A stretch of 5,742 bases of DNA from contig JAFAPL010000257.1 of the NCBI GenBank assembly GCA_019247135.1, forward strand, positions 1 to 5,742, given 5' to 3'. The DNA is from Chloroflexota bacterium (lineage in GTDB: Bacteria > Chloroflexota > UBA6077 > CF-72). Under the pieces are notes generated by a model that saw only the letters and a program-made list of their open reading frames with translations, was not told where the DNA came from and did not search any database. Shown here one piece after another: positions 1 through 5,458 of this stretch. A program made the position numbers and the translations under genes. Each line of letters starts with the position of its first letter. The first letter of the stretch is position 1.

Positions 1-2
1 AC

Positions 3-545
3 ACACTCTCGGGCGAGGGACCGCCGGAGTTCGAGGAATTCGCGGTCGAGTTGGCGAATACCATCGTCGAGCTCGCAACTGACGGCTCGCGGAAGCGTTC
101 GCACGTCGAATCGGTCCTCCGCTCCGGGGCTGGTCTGGGGAAATTGCGCGAAATGATCGCGGCGCAGGGCGGTGATACGTCAGCGTTCGAACAGCGAGAT
201 CGACTGCCCCGGGCACGCGAGCAGCGCGTTTTCTCGGCCAGGGCTGACGGCTTTATCGCGCGATTCAACGCCCTCACCGTGGCACGAGCCAGCATCGCGC
301 TCGGCGCCGGCCGCGAGCGCAAGGGTGGTGACCCAATCGACCTGGGCGTAGGTGTGGTGCTGCGGGCCAAGGTAGGCGACCGCGTCCACCGCGGCGACCC
401 CCTGGCCGTGCTGCACGGCAACGACGCGGCCCGCCTGAATCAGGCCGAACACATCCTGGCTACCGCCGTCGAGCTCACCTCCGAGTCCCTCCGGACGCCG
501 GACCTGATCATCGAACGGCTTCCAGCGCCAGCTGTTGTTCGCTAG
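3..545 (+). CDS. pdp: Pyrimidine-nucleoside phosphorylase, C-terminal part (5' end outside window)
   Basis: This cytoplasmic salvage enzyme splits thymidine, deoxyuridine or uridine with phosphate into base plus (deoxy)ribose-1-phosphate. The frame is open from the left edge and ends at TAG 543-545, giving about 180 residues of a protein usually near 430, so the glycosyl-transferase domains lie outside. Visible are the end of the alpha/beta domain with the family-typical GLGKLREMIAAQGGD, then the C-terminal PYNP domain: GFIARFNA, an LGAGRERKGGDPIDLGVGV block, and KVGDRVHRGDPLAVLH. The TTG at 51 is internal and not a start, because similarity continues upstream. The last 38 bp overlap the convergent helicase gene, so the final dozen residues (ending APAVVR) are encoded antisense to the helicase C-terminus. 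The family call is firm. Thymidine phosphorylase (deoA) versus the broader pyrimidine enzyme (pdp) cannot be decided without the substrate-binding N-terminal part. Confidence 0.93.
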   Translation, partial: TLSGEGPPEFEEFAVELANTIVELATDGSRKRSHVESVLRSGAGLGKLREMIAAQGGDTSAFEQRDRLPRAREQRVFSARADGFIARFNALTVARASIALGAGRERKGGDPIDLGVGVVLRAKVGDRVHRGDPLAVLHGNDAARLNQAEHILATAVELTSESLRTPDLIIERLPAPAVVR

Positions 546-3324
546 AGACGCCCAGCCAGTCTTCTATTTCGGATCCCGTGCGCCTGATGGGTCCCTGCTT
601 GATCGTGCAGGGTGGCAGCGAACGCAAAAAGACCTGGCCGTAGAAGCGAGTCACCAGCCGACGGTCCAGGACCACCACCGCGCCGCGATCCGACCGCGAA
701 CGGATCAGCCGCCCGAAGCCCTGCTTCAGGCGCAGCACCGCCTGAGGCACGGCGTACTGATTGAATGGATCATCAAATTGCTCGGCGCGCGCGGCATACA
801 CCGGGTCGCTCGGGACCGCGAAGGGCAGGCGCGCGACGACAACACAGCTGAGCGCGTGTCCGACCACGTCGATGCCCTCCCAGAACGCGTTCGTGCCGAA
901 GAGCGCGACCCGCGAGCCGCGACGGAACGCATCCAGCAGGCGCGTGCGGGAGCTTTCGTCGATGCCTTGCCCGAGCAACGTGACGTGTTGAGATGCCAAC
1001 TGATCCCGCACGCCCTGGTAGGTCGTCCGTAGATGAGCCCGACTGGTGAACAGTACGAGCGTCCGCCCGCGCAACCGGGTGATCACGTCGACGATCGCCT
1101 GTTCGAGCTGCGCCTGATAGCCAGGCTGACTCGGATCGGGCAGGTCATTGGGTACGTACAGCAGCGCCGCGCGGGCATAGTCGAATGGCGATCCGAGATC
1201 CAGCGCGGCGGCATCCTCCAGGCCGAGCCTCCGCTTGACGTAGTCGAACGAGCCGCCGATCGCCAGGGTTGCCGACACGAGCGCCACCGTCTCGGGCGCG
1301 CCAAACAGTCGCTCGCGCAGCAGGCTGGCGACTTCCAGGGGCGCCGAACTCAACCACGCACTGCGGAAACGGCTGCCGCCACTGATCCAGTACACGGCGC
1401 GACCGTCAGGCGCGTGCACGGCCGTCTGCAGTCGGCGGCGCATGTCGCGCCAGTACTCGAGCTGATTGGTCAGCTCGTTTGCCAGTTCGCGCGCGGCTTC
1501 GGGCGCGTTCGGCACGGTCTCCAGCTCCGCGCACACCAGAGCCATCACCCGTTCGAGTGCCTGCAGGTGCTCCAGCGCGCTGCTCCAGATCTCCTCGAGC
1601 TCCTCCCAGGCTGAGCCAGCACGCACGGCGCTGGTCACGCGCAGTGTCGTCTCGTCGTTCGGGCCCGTGACGCCGATGCCGACCAGATCGCGGTCTTCCA
1701 GCAGCCGCGCCAGCCCTTCGAAGAACCGACGCACGTGCGACACCAGCTCCGAAACCGCGCGTTCGCCGCGCTCGAGCTCCACCGCGAGCGCGGCCGATAC
1801 CTGGAGCCCGGAGCTCGAGGTGACTACGGCAAGCGCTTCGGGAATGGCGCCCGTCGCACCATGGCCGGGCCTCCACAGGCGTTCCAGACGGTTCAGTAGC
1901 TCGCGCTCGCCCAGCCGCCAGCCGAGCTGCTGGGTCGCCTCGTCCTCCAGGTGGTGGGCCTCGTCGATGATCAGCACGTGCGCTTCGGGCAGCACGCGGG
2001 CGCGCGTCGCGAGGTCGCTCAACAGCAGCGCGTGATTGGTGATCACGACGTGGCTCTCTTCGGCTGCCCGCCTCGCGCGCGCAAGGAAACAGACCCCGAT
2101 GCGGTGGTACGGGCACAGCACGGGCGTGCACGTGTCAGCGACGGCGGCTACGCGCTGCCACGCGTCTTCCTCGGCTGGACTCAGATGCAGCTCGGCCCGA
2201 TCGCCTGTATGCGTCTGCGGCAGCCAGAACAGCGTCTTGATCAGTAGCGATCGGTCAGCCGGCGCGAGATCACTCGCGTGCAGCAGCGTCTGCCAGCGCT
2301 GCAGGCACAGGTAGTTGGCTCGCCCCTTCAACACGGTCGCGCGCAGCTGCGCGTCGGACTCCGAGCCGAGCGCTCGCTGGACCAGCGGCACGTCCTGTCC
2401 AAACAACTGATCCTGTAGCGTCGTCGTCGCGGTGGCTACCACCACGCGTCGCTTCGACCGCACAGCGTGCAGCGCGGCCGGCAGCAGGTACGCGACGCTT
2501 TTCCCGGTGCCCGTGCCTGCCTCGACGATCAGCCGCGACCCGGTATTGAGCGCCTCGGTCACGAGCTGCGCCATGCGTGCCTGTTCCTGCCTTGGTTCAT
2601 ACCCCGGTAGCGCCTGCGCCAGGGGGGCCTGGACACTCAGGCGTTCGGCAACATCGGCTGGATCCAGCCATGGCGGGTGAGGATCGGGCTCCGTGGCTTG
2701 CCTGCGTCGTGGTGGAGCACCCCGCGCGATCCAGCCTCCGATTGGGGTCGCGCTCGCGAGCACGCCCGTCTCGAGACTTGAACGCGCGCGCTGGCGCTCG
2801 ATCTCCTGAAACAACGTACGCAGCGGCCAGTCGAGGCCTGCCGCGAGCCGATTGACGTGCTGCAGGATCGACGTTTCCGCGCCATCGAGCAAGCAGACCA
2901 GCAGACTGAACAGATTCAGCGCGAGCTGAGCACGAGCCACGAGTTCGCTTCCGCCGTCTTTGAGCTGGGCGAGGCTGAAGAATTCGGCTGCCCGTTGGAG
3001 CGTGTCGCTCGGGCAGGACGGGACGATCAGGCCCGCCAGCTCGAGCACGTCCCACACGATTGGATGCTGCACGCCGATGCGCGACAGCAGGTCGACCGTC
3101 GCGCGCGGCGCGTCGGTGACGATCGGCGTTCCTTCGGCCAGCGCCTGCAGACGCGCGGCGTCGGTCTCGAGCGCCCCCTCGAACGTGCTCTGGATCGTGT
3201 CCCCGTCGAACGTCAGCGCCGCGAACGAGATGGCGCCGCGCCGCGGCAAGGTGCGTGGCACACCGAGCAGCAGACCCGCCAGACGGGCATCTGAGGAAGT
3301 GGTGCCGGGCTCGAGTGCGACCAC
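508..3324 (-). CDS. dinG: DinG-family ATP-dependent Fe-S DNA helicase with degenerate N-terminal exonuclease-like domain
   Basis: A 938-residue superfamily 2, XPD/DinG-type 5'-3' helicase, expected to unwind damaged or structured DNA (R-loops, forks). Length fits exonuclease-helicase DinG proteins of Gram-positives (about 900-930). Order: residues 1-150 resemble a DnaQ/DEDD exonuclease but lack its acidic residues; a Pro/Arg-rich linker near 200-220; Q-like motif YEPRQEQ (242-248); Walker A EAGTGTGKS (268-276); four cysteines C340, C399, C404 and C412 spaced like the 4Fe-4S ligands of DinG/XPD; DEAH box at 454-457; VSATL (683-687); motif V GTNAFWEGIDV (810-820); motif VI QGFGRLIRS (868-876). 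All helicase motifs are intact. The start is GTG 3324; the frame upstream reaches TAG at 3346-3348 with no other usual start codon. No Shine-Dalgarno is visible. It has its own promoter and a LexA-like site upstream, so SOS control is plausible. Confidence 0.95.
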   Translation of the reverse strand: MVALEPGTTSSDARLAGLLLGVPRTLPRRGAISFAALTFDGDTIQSTFEGALETDAARLQALAEGTPIVTDAPRATVDLLSRIGVQHPIVWDVLELAGLIVPSCPSDTLQRAAEFFSLAQLKDGGSELVARAQLALNLFSLLVCLLDGAETSILQHVNRLAAGLDWPLRTLFQEIERQRARSSLETGVLASATPIGGWIARGAPPRRRQATEPDPHPPWLDPADVAERLSVQAPLAQALPGYEPRQEQARMAQLVTEALNTGSRLIVEAGTGTGKSVAYLLPAALHAVRSKRRVVVATATTTLQDQLFGQDVPLVQRALGSESDAQLRATVLKGRANYLCLQRWQTLLHASDLAPADRSLLIKTLFWLPQTHTGDRAELHLSPAEEDAWQRVAAVADTCTPVLCPYHRIGVCFLARARRAAEESHVVITNHALLLSDLATRARVLPEAHVLIIDEAHHLEDEATQQLGWRLGERELLNRLERLWRPGHGATGAIPEALAVVTSSSGLQVSAALAVELERGERAVSELVSHVRRFFEGLARLLEDRDLVGIGVTGPNDETTLRVTSAVRAGSAWEELEEIWSSALEHLQALERVMALVCAELETVPNAPEAARELANELTNQLEYWRDMRRRLQTAVHAPDGRAVYWISGGSRFRSAWLSSAPLEVASLLRERLFGAPETVALVSATLAIGGSFDYVKRRLGLEDAAALDLGSPFDYARAALLYVPNDLPDPSQPGYQAQLEQAIVDVITRLRGRTLVLFTSRAHLRTTYQGVRDQLASQHVTLLGQGIDESSRTRLLDAFRRGSRVALFGTNAFWEGIDVVGHALSCVVVARLPFAVPSDPVYAARAEQFDDPFNQYAVPQAVLRLKQGFGRLIRSRSDRGAVVVLDRRLVTRFYGQVFLRSLPPCTIKQGPIRRTGSEIEDWLGVSSEQQLALEAVR

Positions 3325-3341
3325 GGGAGTGCCGTGGTCGC
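3317..3341 (-). promoter_or_regulatory. Perfect 10-bp inverted repeat over the dinG start codon
   Basis: Arms 3317-3326 (GCGACCACGG) and 3332-3341 (CCGTGGTCGC) are perfectly complementary with a 5-nt loop. In the dinG mRNA the GTG start lies inside the 3' arm, so folding would hide the initiation site. No U-tract follows on either strand, so this is not a classic terminator. If transcription starts near 3336, as the promoter spacing suggests, only the inner 5-6 pairs form in the shorter transcript. The full stem would form only in read-through RNA from the upstream operon. The structure is directly visible; a translational role is inference. Confidence 0.6.
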
Positions 3342-3342
3342 T

Positions 3343-3371
3343 ACTCTAGCAGCTTTCCCAGCGCTTGTCGA
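3343..3371 (-). promoter_or_regulatory. Putative sigma70-type promoter of dinG
   Basis: On the minus strand, TCGACA (3371-3366) matches five of six -35 bases. It is followed after exactly 17 bp by TAGAGT (3348-3343), which matches four of six -10 bases. Predicted transcription start is near 3336, leaving a 5' UTR of about 11-12 nt. The -35 box overlaps the LexA-like dyad, a normal arrangement for repression. Inferred from consensus match only. Confidence 0.5.
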
Positions 3372-3382
3372 ATATTTGTTCT
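3369..3382 (-). promoter_or_regulatory. Candidate LexA (SOS) box upstream of dinG
   Basis: The minus strand reads AGAACAAATATTCG, which matches 12 of 14 positions of the Gram-positive LexA/DinR consensus CGAACRNRYGTTCG. The mismatches are the first base and the G of the right half-site. It lies 45-58 bp upstream of the GTG and overlaps the putative -35 box. dinG is a classic damage-inducible gene, which adds weight. It is AT-rich against a GC-rich background. LexA binding motifs differ between phyla, so the match is suggestive only. Confidence 0.5.
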
Positions 3383-3395
3383 AGGCTGCGTGTAT

Positions 3396-3737
3396 TCAGC
3401 GCGAGAAGCGGCCTTTGAGCTGCTTGAGGATCATTGCGCGTACGATCGGGTTCTCCAGCAGGCTCAGGGCGATGCCCGCGAGCTGCGCCACCTGGCCAGC
3501 GCCTTGCGTCTTGCGAGCGACGCGTTCTGGGACGGCCGGTGTCCGACGGGTCCGCGCCGCGAGCGCGCTGCCAATGATGACGCCCACCACTGCAGCCAGG
3601 ATTGCGGCGGCCACGCCTGGCCGTTCTCGGATCTCCTCGATCAGGGTCACGACCAGCTCTTCGACCTGGTCGACGATCAGCTGAATCGTGCTGTCCTCGG
3701 TGTACGCGTCCTGCATCTTCTCAGTATCGCGCACCAC
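3396..3737 (-). CDS. Small single-pass membrane protein, function unknown
   Basis: I do not recognise this 113-residue protein. It has an acidic N-terminal helix-prone region (about 15-39, rich in V, E, I and L), one clear transmembrane segment (about 41-61, GVAAAILAAVVGVIIGSALA), and a basic stretch right after it (ARTRRTP). A linker follows, then a second moderately hydrophobic, probably amphipathic helix (about 81-107) and a basic tail. The charge pattern suggests N-out or N-proximal acidic and C-cytoplasmic topology. Its shape recalls small envelope-stress or YtxH-like proteins, but no family motif supports that. GTG 3737 starts 6 bp after the FhaB-like stop, so it is translated with that operon. 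An ATG at 3716 would give a protein of 106 residues, and I cannot exclude it. It likely acts at the inner membrane with the two FHA proteins. Confidence 0.8.
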   Translation of the reverse strand: MVRDTEKMQDAYTEDSTIQLIVDQVEELVVTLIEEIRERPGVAAAILAAVVGVIIGSALAARTRRTPAVPERVARKTQGAGQVAQLAGIALSLLENPIVRAMILKQLKGRFSR

Positions 3738-3743
3738 GGACGC

Positions 3744-4193
3744 TCAGGTCGCCACGACTCGCAGCCTGACGTTGCCCAGCGCCAGGATGTCGCCGTCGGC
3801 TAGCGGCGCTTCTCGATCGACCCGGCGGTCATTGATCAATGTGCCGTTCGTGCTGCCGAGGTCGGCCACCGTCCACCGACGACCCTGGCGGCGGATGCGG
3901 GCGTGCTCAGCCGAGACCGTCGGGTCCGCCAGGACCAGGCCAGCACGTTCGGCGCGGCCGAGTGTCGCTCCGTCGGGTACGCCGATCACACCGCCCGCCG
4001 GCAGGGCCGACGACGCGGGGTCCTCGACCAGCAGCTGCAGCTCGGCCGTGCGCTGCGCAGCCACAGGCGCCGACGCAGGGGCCGAGGCATTCAGTCCGCG
4101 TGCCGCCAGACGGACCACCACAGCCAGAAACAGGTAGAGCAGCAGCACGAGCGCGAGCCGCAAAGCCAGGATCGCGACGTCGAGCGCGTCCAT
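3744..4193 (-). CDS. fhaB: Membrane-anchored FHA-domain protein (FhaB-like)
   Basis: A 149-residue phosphothreonine-reading adaptor. Residues 6-33 form one hydrophobic transmembrane anchor (ALRLALVLLLYLFLAVVV) ending in basic residues. An Ala/Pro-rich linker (about 34-47) is followed by an FHA domain at about 51-149. The canonical FHA residues are present: LGR at 78-80, S94 and H97 in VSAEHA, and STNGT at 114-118. They bind phosphothreonine peptides of Ser/Thr-kinase substrates. Architecture and length resemble mycobacterial FhaB/FipA (about 155 residues, TM plus FHA), which acts at the septum in wall synthesis. The ATG at 4193 is 2 bp past the fhaA stop, so translational coupling is very likely. 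No kinase, phosphatase, rodA or pbp gene, the usual actinobacterial neighbours, lies in this window. The FHA assignment is firm; orthology to FhaB is inferred from architecture and neighbourhood. Confidence 0.92.
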   Translation of the reverse strand: MDALDVAILALRLALVLLLYLFLAVVVRLAARGLNASAPASAPVAAQRTAELQLLVEDPASSALPAGGVIGVPDGATLGRAERAGLVLADPTVSAEHARIRRQGRRWTVADLGSTNGTLINDRRVDREAPLADGDILALGNVRLRVVAT

Positions 4194-4195
4194 GC

Positions 4196-4966
4196 CTACT
4201 GGGCTGGCGCCACGCGCAAGTCGTGGTCACCCAGTCGCAAGACGCTCCCGGCCCGCAGCGGGCGCGGACTGGAAGGAAGAACTCGCTCGCCGTCCACGAA
4301 CGTGCCGTTGGTGCTGTCCAGGTCGTAGGCGAGCCAGGCGGACTCGACCCAGCGAAGCTGAGCGTGGTAGCGCGAGACGCGTTGATTGGCAATTGCCGCA
4401 TCGTTGTCGACTGCCCGCCCGAGCCGAACGATGCCTGCCTCGCGTTCCAGCGGCACGCGCAGGCCCAGGTTGTCTTCGAGCCAGAGCTCGGCCTCGGGTC
4501 CCTCCGTGCGGGCGTCGAGCGTCCCGGCGGCGGCGAGATCCGCGAGACGTAAGCGGCGCGTGCCGTCGACCGCCTGCTCGAGCGCGGCCTGACGCGCCGG
4601 TTCGAGATGCGCAAAGTGGGTTTCGACACGTACGCGGCCCACCGCCTGAGCAGCGTCTCGAACGAGTCCCACCTCAGGCTCGGCGACGGGTCGAAGACCG
4701 CGCTCGCGCGCATACTCGGTGAGATAGCGGCTCAGCTCGGCGGTGAGCCGCGCCGAGTAGTCACCGATGTGGTCGAAGTCGGCTGGCGCGAGGTGGACGT
4801 TGTACACGTTGGGTACCTCGATACCGGCCAGCCCGATCACCTGGGCATCTTCCATCGCCCGCGCCGCGGCTTTGGCGACCTGCACGGGTTGGAGCGTGGT
4901 CTTGAATACCCGCCGCAGGCTGCCTTCGACGGCGTGCTCGATGAGTCGCTCGAAGCGTGCCAGCAT
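4196..4966 (-). CDS. fhaA: FhaA-like protein: DUF3662 domain plus C-terminal FHA domain
   Basis: A 256-residue soluble signalling protein. Residues 1-100 match the N-terminal DUF3662 domain of FhaA (MLARFERLIEHAVEGSLRRVF, then LQPVQVAKAAARAMED and VPNVYNVHLAPADF). The FHA domain occupies about 160-256 with GR at 183-184, S198/H201 in VSRYHA, and STNGT at 218-222, so phosphothreonine binding should be intact. Known FhaA proteins read Ser/Thr-kinase phosphorylation, for example on MviN in mycobacteria, to control peptidoglycan synthesis. This one is about half their usual length because the long disordered linker is missing; here the domains are joined by a short Ala/Glu/Arg-rich segment. I chose ATG 4966 because the DUF3662 homology begins there. 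The longer in-frame extension to 5122 only runs antiphase through the regulator gene. The start is 14 bp after the regulator stop, without a clear Shine-Dalgarno. Confidence 0.92.
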   Translation of the reverse strand: MLARFERLIEHAVEGSLRRVFKTTLQPVQVAKAAARAMEDAQVIGLAGIEVPNVYNVHLAPADFDHIGDYSARLTAELSRYLTEYARERGLRPVAEPEVGLVRDAAQAVGRVRVETHFAHLEPARQAALEQAVDGTRRLRLADLAAAGTLDARTEGPEAELWLEDNLGLRVPLEREAGIVRLGRAVDNDAAIANQRVSRYHAQLRWVESAWLAYDLDSTNGTFVDGERVLPSSPRPLRAGSVLRLGDHDLRVAPAQ

Positions 4967-4980
4967 GCGGGTGTTGCATT

Positions 4981-5376
4981 CTAAGAGCTTCGGGGAGACA
5001 CCTCGGCGCGGCCCCAGCGCTGCATCAGAATGCGCAGCACCTCGCGCAACTCGGCCTTCGCCGGGCCGCTGAGGTGTGGGTCGGCCAGCCGTTCGGCTAC
5101 GCGTGCCAGCGTCTGATCCCAACCACCGAGCTGGACCAGGGCTTCCGGAACGTAGCCGGCCTGAACGAGCAGCACATCGGTGGCCTGCGGGTCGAGGTTG
5201 AGCGCGGCTGCAATCGCGAGCACCACCTGACGGCGCGGCAGCGGTGCGCGCTCGAGCTTGTTCGACTCGATGCGATGGATGTAGGCGGGATCGACGCCGG
5301 CGCGCCGGGCGAGCTGATTGAGGGAGATGCCCGCTTCGAGCCGAGCACTACGCACGGCCGCGCCAAAATCGGCCAT
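4981..5376 (-). CDS. XRE-family helix-turn-helix transcriptional regulator
   Basis: A 131-residue DNA-binding protein. Residues 1-65 form a Cro/CI-type HTH: FGAAVRSARLEAGISLNQLARRAGVDPAYIHRIESNK, with the usual SLNQLARRAGV turn and AYIHRIE recognition helix. Two more helices follow (VVLAIAAALNLDPQATDVLLVQAGY), as in small phage-type repressors. The C-terminal part (about 70-125) is helical (LARVAERLADPHLSG, then KAELREVLRILMQRW) and may dimerise. ATG 5376 is chosen because the HTH begins there; an upstream in-frame start at 5481 would run across both operators and into acpS. The ATG sits inside a palindrome, so autorepression is likely. It is the first gene of the FHA operon, which suggests it controls fhaA, fhaB and the membrane gene, and perhaps divergent acpS. 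No ligand-binding domain is visible, so the inducing signal is unknown. Confidence 0.92.
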   Translation of the reverse strand: MADFGAAVRSARLEAGISLNQLARRAGVDPAYIHRIESNKLERAPLPRRQVVLAIAAALNLDPQATDVLLVQAGYVPEALVQLGGWDQTLARVAERLADPHLSGPAKAELREVLRILMQRWGRAEVSPRSS

Positions 5377-5392
5377 TGACTGCCAGTCAATG
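5374..5392. promoter_or_regulatory. Operator 1: palindrome covering the regulator start codon
   Basis: CATTGACT-GCC-AGTCAATG: two perfect 8-bp arms (5374-5381 and 5385-5392) with a 3-bp spacer. The ATG of the XRE gene (minus strand, 5376-5374) is its outer edge. The core is identical, apart from one base of the spacer, to the palindrome at 5423-5445. Twofold symmetry suits a dimeric XRE repressor, so this is probably the autoregulatory site. A weak TANNNT element, TAACAT (5395-5390, minus), touches it and could be the -10 of the operon. Confidence 0.75.
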
Positions 5393-5422
5393 TTAATGCG
5401 CCGCGAGGCATTTTTGGAGAGC

Positions 5423-5445
5423 GCTATTGACTGCAAGTCAATAGC
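5423..5445. promoter_or_regulatory. Operator 2: palindrome between the regulator and acpS
   Basis: GCTATTGACT-GCA-AGTCAATAGC: two perfect 10-bp arms (5423-5432 and 5436-5445) with a 3-bp spacer. It shares the 17-bp core ATTGACTGCMAGTCAAT with operator 1, and the centres are 51 bp apart, close to five helical turns, so two dimers would sit on the same face. Each half contains TTGACT, a -35-like hexamer, in opposite directions. It ends two bases before the acpS -10-like box, so bound protein would block or position polymerase at acpS. Confidence 0.78.
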
Positions 5446-5446
5446 A

Positions 5447-5458
5447 TACAATACGGCA
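5447..5458 (+). promoter_or_regulatory. Putative -10 element for leaderless acpS transcription
   Basis: TACAAT (5447-5452) matches five of six -10 bases and is followed by six bases and then the acpS GTG. A start 6-7 bp after the -10 falls on or next to the GTG, giving a leaderless mRNA, which agrees with the absence of a Shine-Dalgarno. The TTGACT at 5427-5432 is only 14 bp upstream, too short for a normal -35 spacer, so it may act chiefly as part of the operator. Confidence 0.5.

Noticed and set aside
546..604. Possible terminator hairpin after pdp (GGATCC ... GGGTCC)
   Set aside because: Arms pair imperfectly with a long loop and no T-tract, and the region is inside dinG coding sequence.
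1406..2131. 241-residue minus-strand frame inside dinG
   Set aside because: Alternate-frame shadow; the true frame carries the DEAH box and Fe-S cysteines here.
3255..3803. 182-residue plus-strand open frame opposite the small membrane gene and dinG start
   Set aside because: It is antisense to well-supported genes, has no recognisable domain and a composition typical of the complement of GC-rich coding DNA.
3839..4552. 237-residue plus-strand frame opposite the FHA genes
   Set aside because: Low-complexity Arg/Pro/Ala-rich antisense translation without any family signature.
3907..4713. 268-residue minus-strand frame across the FHA genes
   Set aside because: Arg/Pro/Ser-rich out-of-frame translation of fhaA and fhaB, whose FHA motifs lie in the other frame.
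4967..5122. 52-residue N-terminal extension of FhaA
   Set aside because: It overlaps the regulator's 3' half in another frame, and DUF3662 homology begins at the ATG at 4966.
5427..5452. TTGACT plus TACAAT as a standard -35/-10 pair for acpS
   Set aside because: The spacer is only 14 bp; the TTGACT is better explained as a palindrome half-site.
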